DNA from: Antrodiella citrinella
Taxonomy: Eukaryota; Basidiomycota; Agaricomycetes; Polyporales; Steccherinaceae
Assembly (NCBI GenBank): GCA_004802725.1
Contig: SGPM01000141.1
Span: forward strand, 1 to 64,000
Direction: 5' to 3'
DNA length: 64,000 nucleotides
The notes under the pieces are model-generated. The model saw nothing but the letters and a program-made list of their open reading frames with translations. It was not told the origin of the DNA and made no database searches. Below are positions 57,352 to 64,000 of the stretch, one piece after another (the stretch's first letter is position 1; each line of letters opens with the position of its first letter). The translations under genes and the position numbers were made by a program.

Positions 57352-60300
57352 ATGTACCAACCAACACCTGATCCGGAGGCCGTAGGAAGATATCCGCGTG
57401 AGTTCTACAACGACGACTTGAGCGATTCAAGTCGACCTGCATCTATTCGGTGAGTTTGGAGATCTATATCGAAAACCTCGATTCACAGGCGACTTACTGC
57501 GAAGTTGACAGAGCTATCAGGCCGGACTCAAGGAGCAGTCAGAGCGATGGACTCCCAACGATCGTTATATCTCCGCAGTCTATGACCGGTCTTGCAAGTG
57601 GAAACGTAAGTGACCCAGGAGCGCGGGAGCATGTCTCGCCGGAAAATGATCCAGAGAGGGACGCTGCGAGTTATGCTGAGGGATCCGGTGTACCATCATC
57701 GACCACCGAGTGCGTTTTCTGTCAGCTTCTACTCATACGTCACGGTCGCTGATTTGGATATCTGCCCATGCAGTCCTCAGAGTGACCACGCTGAAACCAG
57801 ATCCACAGAAGGCATTCCTGTTGCGTCGGATCCTAAGTGAGCATATTCATCATTCATCACACGTACAAGCTAAATCTCTTGCTCGTTCTTAGACTGCGCA
57901 ATGTGAAGCTAGAGCTTCTCAAAGAGATCCTGAGGATATTACAACAATCGTCGATTGTTCGCGTGGACCACGACCTCCGCGCTCGTTTCTGGAAGATGTA
58001 CAAAATCGAAGCTGAAGAGTTCCACCTCGATTTTTCTCGCAAGTGTAACGGTGAATTGGACATCTCGCTGATATTTGTAAGCGGATCTCTTTCTCTTCGT
58101 CAACGACATCGTTTCAAGTGGGTCCTTTCAGGCCGGTCTGTTTTCTGCTGTCGGTGGAACATTTGTTACTGCACTGCAACCAAACTTGGCCGCGGATCCC
58201 AATGCCACTACTCAAGTCTTGCTCATGATGATCGTTCGTTCCCTCAACAGTACCGCCTTCCCAGGGCAGACCCTGGAGCTTCCTCAGTTCACTGGTCCCG
58301 ACCGCATCACTGTCTGGGTTCAGAGTTTGCTGTATGCTAGCCTGGGTACCAGCCTTTTCGCTGCCCTTGCTGCAATGCTGGGCAAAGAGTGGCTTAGCCA
58401 CTATGCTCGCGTTGGAGAACGCGGTACCGTCGAGGATCGTTGCATCGACCGCCAGCGCAAGCTCATCTCTATGCGGGTTTGGCAATTCGACCTCGTGTTA
58501 GCATGCATTCCTCTTCTCTTGCAAGCATCCCTCCTCCTCTTCGGTGTGGCGTTGTCCGCTTATATGTGGGGGCAGCAGCAAACCATTGCTACCGTGATCG
58601 TTGCTACAAACGTGGTCGGAGTCGTCGTCTACGGCTTCTTCATCTTGTGCGCTCTAATTTTCCCAGATTGCCCTTTCCACACTCCCATCACCGAATTGCT
58701 CACGGAAGCCTGGACACGATTCTCTCGCACTGTGTCCAAAACGATTACACACTCGTTCCCTAAGCCACAAGATCTCATCCTCTCCGAATCACCGGCGACG
58801 GAATCACAGGATGACGACATCACTCTTGTCGAGAAACCACACACTACGAACCAATTGGACACACCTTGCGTAGAATGGCTCCTGGTCACATCCACCGACT
58901 CTGATGTTATTACCACCGCTGCTCGTATGAGCCTCGAGGTTGAATGGCAACACGCCAAAATAAACCTCGCTCCCATGTTGCAGCAACTTCGAGAAACTTT
59001 CACTCGTTGTTTTAGTCAACATCCGTCCTTGGTGGAATTGCTTCCTTTTGCTCGCGACAGAGCTCTCGCATGCGGTCAAGCCATACTCAACGTCTATATG
59101 GAGCGGCAGATGAGTACTCAGCCGGTTTGGTCGACGTACCCAGCGTCCGGTTTCGGGTGGCTTGGTCGTATCGATATCCGAGATGACCCGGACCTGAGGT
59201 TTATCTGCGAAGCACTGCTGGCACTGTTCCCTTCCAACGAAATGCATATTGAAGACGGGCTTCCTGATCCTGATGATCCTGTTCCTATCCTGCCGCAAAC
59301 ATCGTTTGTCGATTGGTTTTCTCACCAGATGCTATTCTGTGTGTGCGGTCGTCAAATCGGGACACGGCGGAAGCAGTATTTTGCGACAATTGCCTCTCAG
59401 TGGCTAGTGTCGGATGGCATCAGCACGAGAGCACGAGCAAACTGTATCCTCGCGTCTGCCGTATTGGTCGGCTCTGAACTCCCGTTGGAACTTCTTGCAT
59501 ATCCAGATAAAAGGTTCGTCTCCATATAATGCAATTTATCACTGTTCTGAGATGTCATTTCTAGTGCTTATGCTAAGGAATACGCGAGAATGGTCCTGTC
59601 CAACCTGAAGTTTCCGCTGCCAGGGTCGCGTGTACAACAATTCCACAAGGATCGAGAGCGAATCCGCTCGATATTGATCAGGCCGTTCGTACGCTTGCAG
59701 TTCGACCGAGCGATGACCTACGACCTCGAATCCGCACCCTACTTCCATTACAACGGCCTTCACACATGGAATCTTCACCTCTGCCGTGTCATTTGCGCTG
59801 CCACTCAACGTTGGGACCCCGAAGAACTCATTTACCCTTCTGCGTGGGCTTATCGGTTACAGCAACTATCACCTGAACTTCCCAATATCATACACCTCAT
59901 CGTCTCCATGGCATGCCCAAATCCAGGCTTGTTGGAGGCCCCTGCACTAACCCCAAACGGCTTGCACTTGAGTATGATGCGCCAGGTTTGGCAGATCCAG
60001 CTGAACGTCCGCATACCCTCCTCGTTCGTCTCGCTCAAAGCTAGCGATGTCACGTGGATACTCGCCATCATGTCTGATGCACGGAACGGCGTATCGGATC
60101 CTCTCACCATGGCCTTCGACATGAACACGCTCTTCAATTGTTTGATTCTCCTGAGTGAGATTCCAATGATCCATGCAGAGCCGCAGTGTTCGGAGTTATA
60201 CGACATTCTCTTGTGGTCCATGACGCATCCAAACATCGCTCTACGGCATGCTGGTCTCAAACTCACCCGTGTACTATGCGGAATGGAGATGGACGTCGAC

Positions 60301-61427
60301 GATGCGTGTCTATCATGCCTTGTATACAATATGGGTGGCATCGAGAATTTCTGTACAGCACTCTCGTCTTCCGCACCGGTACTATATGGCAAAACTGTGG
60401 ACTCGAGGCAGCGCTCGCCCGAGTACTACTTGTGGATCATTGCATTTCTAGACATCGTGGCCGCCCTTGCGTCTCGAGAAGAATGGATTCAACACGTAGT
60501 GGACCACTTCGCCCCGAAATGTCTAGCTTTTGCGAACTACATGAAGTCTCCTGTCGGTCTAAAGAAGTGGAACATCCTCCCCTCCATACACACCTTCATT
60601 GGTTGGGAGAAAGATTTCCGCGACTGGAAACTGTCACAAGAAGTACCGGTATATTACAGTCCTGGTCTCTATATGAACTCATACGTTCGAGACGTCTGGC
60701 GATGCTTGGTGCAAATATTGCTTCGCTGTGAGCTGCACAACCCTGGGTTCATCAATGTCTCTTCCCCCGATACCCTATCGCCTCATCCAGAACAAAAGCC
60801 CCAGCTTCATCTCAAGCTCGTCTTTGCATGTGCACCCTGGCAAATCTGCGATTCACACCCTATCCCGGACTCTTTGATACCTGCCATGATGGAGTTCACA
60901 CAGATGACAGTGCGCAACCAGTGCGAAGACATCGTCTCCCAGAACGGCGTTCAGATGTACTACGTCCAAGACGCCTGCCGCGTCATGGGTGCGCATCTCA
61001 AACCGAAATGGTCGAATTGGTTGACACCACAGCCGACGATACCCATACAGCACAGACCTAAGAGGTATCCGGTCGATCTGGAAGACCCTCTGCGCCCCCC
61101 GCCATCGCCTTCTCCTCCGCCTTCTCCTCCGCCTCTCCCTCCGCCTCCCATGGCCACGAACTTATCGACGGCAGCAGGTGAGCTATTGGAGTCCATCAAT
61201 CAGATTCTGGGACCTCGCCCACAGAGCAATGTTGCAAGTAAGTAACGGTTTGATGCGTTATCTCTGAACGCTTCCTTACTTTCATTTTAGTTGTGAGGCC
61301 GTCTCCCGGTCCGATACTCTTCCCTCCTCGTTCCTCCTCCTCATATGCAGACGTTGACGAAGAGGAAGATCCGTTGAAATTGCACATAGGTCGGCAGAAA
61401 TCATTGATGCGGAGGTCGTTGTGGTAG
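57352..61427 (+). CDS. DUF6535 membrane protein
   Basis: Exons 57352-57449, 57521-57709, 57774-57836, 57893-58076, 58132-59513, 59565-61237 and 61291-61427 give 1241 residues. The N-terminal 120 residues are polar. The DUF6535 region follows: LDISLIFAGLFSAVGGTFVT, LYASLGTSLFAALAAMLGKEW, RKLISMRVWQFDLVLACIPLLLQ and VVYGFFILCALIF, making about four membrane spans at roughly residues 180-370. The remaining 850 residues are soluble, mostly helical, and end in a Pro-rich stretch (PSPSPPPSPPPLPPPP). The family is expanded in Agaricomycetes and has no known function. No stop or frameshift is seen. It faces the DUF7330 genes tail to tail. Confidence 0.88.
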
Positions 61428-61605
61428 AAAGACAGACCTTTGAAGCGTTCTCACACTGAGTCCATGACCTCCTCGTCCTTTTGGGTTCTCTTGCGTCCGA
61501 ACTTTCTGGTGGAAGAAAGGTGAAGAGGGAATGGTGGTATTACTTCAGATAGGTAAAATACAGCGATGACAAGCTTAATCTGCGTGCGAACCTCCAAGCC
61601 CGAGT

Positions 61606-62718
61606 CTACTTTCGTGCGTCCGTTGTCCAGTACATACTCACAAGCGACTTCAATGTCTGCAGCCAGCCCACTCCATCGATATTCTCTCCAGGATCAATAT
61701 CGCTCATACCGACGACTATGATCCCTTGATAGATAGAATACCAGACAGCAATCGGTTGTCAGATCGTCCAAGTCCAGCGAAGGTGTCTGAACATCCCCGA
61801 ACAGCACGATTGTAGTGTCATCCGAGGCACTGACTTGCCGCGCTCGTCGTTCAAATTCAGGCAAGAACTTGACTGAACCTTCGGGTGATTGGAGCTTCAA
61901 CGTGCCTGCAAAATTAGGAGGCACGTAGAGAGTAACCATGCCTGGCAGGATCGAGATATGGATCAGAAGCAAGGACATGCAAGACACTGGTTACGACTCA
62001 CCTTGTCGGGTGTTGGCTTCGAGGTAGATGTGTTTATTCGTTTGAAGCGAGTGCTGATATCAGAGCCATTAGGGACCAAGCCATCTTTGAATCCCGCACC
62101 TCACTCACTATGTTCACATGCACTTGCCTTTCGGGTATCTGCCAGAACCCGCGCCTTTCTTAGTGCACTCGATTTACCAGCCGTAGCAAGTTTGAGGGAA
62201 ATGCAGCGTTTTCTGGTCCACATCGCCAAGCACGGGGGGTTGCGACTTCTCGTCGATGAGAAGTTTCAGATCGTCCGATATCTGCTCTCGGTTTATCGGC
62301 TGATCCGGAAGCTCGCAATTCAGGATATACGATCCTTCATGAAGTATGTGAGTAAACTTAAGCTTGGATGATCACAGGCGCATTTGACTCGTAAAACTCA
62401 CCAGAGATGGCATCTTGTTTATTCTCTTCAACGATCAATTGATTGACCTCCTGCGCTTTCCCCGATTGCAGAGGACAGTCGGCCCAAACTCGACCCTGCT
62501 TGATGCTGAGCTCCATTGCTGGAGGACGGCGCAGGATCGGAGTCAGGTATGGAGGAGGCAAATCGGAGGGAAGGAGTTCTGAACCTTGAGCCTGTTGGTG
62601 AACTACATTCAGCGACTCTAAAAAACCCTTGATACTACTGAAGCATACTTACCGTGGTTGAAACTTCCGGGACTTCAACAAACTTGAAGGCGGAAGGGTC
62701 TTTCCTGTCGATGATCAT
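61606..62718 (-). pseudogene. DUF7330 protein, copy 1, apparently frameshifted
   Basis: Reading from 62718: a start (MIIDRKDPSAFKFVEV), a middle exon with PPPYLTPILRRPPAMELS, then repeats of beta-type segments including LYVPPNFAGTLKLQSPEGSVKFLPEFERRARQV and the TTIVLFGDV strand of the DUF7330 family found in mushroom genomes. After DLTTDCCLV the frame shifts by one base near 61727-61741. In the next frame the homologous ending continues (IIVVG...DIDPGENIDG...LKSLVSMYW) to a TAG at 61606-61608, matching copy 2. The phase between the first two exons is also unresolved. The function of the family is unknown. Confidence 0.65.
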
Positions 62719-63265
62719 AGTGCGTAAAGATGTATTGTCTGAGATGAGATTGAGTTGAAGTGTGATTGGGATGTGAAGAGTGCCGTTCTCTATCAGTTAT
62801 TATGTACTGAGATAGGCAGATGATAAGAGCTGCCGCCCACGAAAGACATGTCTACATCCACATCCGCAGTCGTGATTATAGCTCAGGCTGCTGTAAGTCC
62901 GCGACCTGGTGGAAGCTCAGCAAATGTGATCGCAATGATCATGCCAATCTGAGTCCCGTGGAGCGGTCCCGTTCGTGCTCGCCCCTTACGATGCCGCTTC
63001 AAAAGCGTCGTGCAACACTGACATGGGTCAGTAATGCTAAGACGTGAGGCCGTCAAGGGAGAGGAGTAATCGAGTTCAATTTTCTCATGCCTCGTCTGCA
63101 TCATGATTTCCCTTATCCCGACGACTAGTACGCAGGGTTCAGGCTTAGTGGTATACGGACCGTTCCAGAGGAAGAGACGTAAGAGATAACTTGAGAGAGA
63201 TCATGACAATGTAATGTACCGTACAGACGACAAGCCTAATTTACATGAAAAGATTGAATCCAGAG
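62719..63265. other. spacer between the two DUF7330 copies
   Basis: Contains the promoter of copy 1 and the 3' UTR of copy 2. No gene seen. Confidence 0.4.
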
Positions 63266-64000
63266 TTACCGTCTTACGTCGGAACCCCAATACGAAGCCG
63301 TGATTGACTTCAACGTCTGGAACCATCCCTGTCCGTCAATGTTATCTCCAGGATCAATACCGCTCACGCCCACGACAATGCTCCCCTGGCGGGTAGACAC
63401 CAGACAACAATCCGATGTCAAATCATCCAGCTCAAGTGACGCTGTTTGAGCTCCTCCGAACAGCACGATCGCTGTGTTCTGCGGAGCACTGATAAGCCGC
63501 GACCGTCGTTCAAATTCCGGCAAGAACTTGATTTTGCCTTGGCGTGTTTCGAGCTTCAACGTGCCCACGAAATTGGGAGGCACGAAGATAGACATCATGC
63601 CTGACGGAAATATATTAGACGTACAGCCAGTGGCAAACCGTTTATAACTCACCTTGACGACTACTTGCCTCAAGGTAGATGCGTTTGTTCGGGTGGAGTG
63701 TGTGCTAACATTACATACATCAGAATACGGCTTGCGTGAGAGAGCACATCTTACTCACTATGTTCACATGCACTTTTCCTTGCCGGGTGTGTGCCATAAC
63801 ACGCGCCTTGCTCACTACGCTCGTTGAACCGGCCGTAGTAAGCTTGAGGTTGATGCAGCCTTGTCTGGTGAACAACGAGACACATGGAGGTTTCTGTTTC
63901 TCGTCGATAAGCTCTTTCAAATCGTCCGACAGCCAGTCTCGGTTTATTGGCTGAGGCGGGAGCTCGAGATTAAGTATATACGATCCTGCAACATAGATCA
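63266..64000 (-). CDS. DUF7330 protein, copy 2, cut by the window edge
   Basis: Partial gene whose 5' end lies beyond 64000. Visible segments: a helix near the right edge (LKELIDEKQKPP), CVSLFTRQGCINLKL, VMAHTRQGKVHVNIV, then after an intron IFVPPNFVGTLKLETRQGKIKFLPEFERRSRLI, TAIVLFGGAQ and STRQGSIVVGVSGIDPGDNIDGQGW, ending SDVRR. The repeated TRQGxI strands suggest a beta-solenoid or barrel as expected for DUF7330. Compared with copy 1 the C-terminal frame is continuous, so this copy is probably intact. Head-to-tail arrangement and matching exons indicate a tandem duplication. Confidence 0.75.

Noticed and set aside
1..64000. CRISPR arrays, bacterial operons or rRNA genes
   Set aside because: None seen; the intron-rich eukaryotic gene structure rules out a prokaryotic source.

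Overview
The window is nuclear DNA of a filamentous basidiomycete, most likely an Agaricomycete. Genes are dense, lie on both strands and are cut by many short (about 45-70 nt) GT-AG introns with GTRNGT donors. Several protein families are typical of mushroom-forming fungi: DUF6535, DUF6593 and DUF7330 proteins, TKL-type kinases with an HGDLRG catalytic loop, and FkbM-type methyltransferase relics. I assigned families by eye from conserved motifs. I built exon models by matching splice sites and reading phase, so boundaries are predictions.

Positions 1-34,000 are mostly conserved housekeeping genes: a GIS2/CNBP zinc-knuckle protein, cytochrome c oxidase subunit COX5, proteasome lid subunit RPN8, a monocarboxylate-type MFS transporter, cytosolic glutamyl-tRNA synthetase GUS1, a metallophosphoesterase, 2-isopropylmalate synthase LEU4 with a duplicated C-terminal regulatory region, a large acidic/SAP-like protein kinase, an acyl-CoA synthetase-like AMP-binding enzyme, a DUF6593 protein, a homocysteine S-methyltransferase, an aromatic-type aminotransferase and an HMG-box factor. 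Three of these are amino-acid enzymes, but they do not form a visible pathway cluster.

Positions 34,000-47,500 form an accessory, decaying region. Two MUP1-like amino-acid permeases lie in inverted orientation about 3 kb apart. Around them are a MYND-finger gene with one in-frame stop, a methyltransferase fragment, a 2OG-Fe(II) oxygenase with one in-frame stop, short repeats and about 30 isolated N bases between 35.7 and 39.8 kb. Both permeases appear to share three consecutive microexons of 9, 1 and 15 nt; the one-nucleotide exon is the most unusual signal in the window.

Positions 47,800-64,000 hold BUB3, a TKL kinase, a metacaspase with a long linker, a small Cys-rich protein, a large DUF6535 membrane protein and two tandem DUF7330 genes, one apparently frameshifted. 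A recurrent theme is microexons (1, 4, 8, 9, 10, 12, 14, 15, 19, 22, 24, 27 and 28 nt) and GC-AG introns with a GCAAGT donor in LEU4, one permease and the metacaspase.
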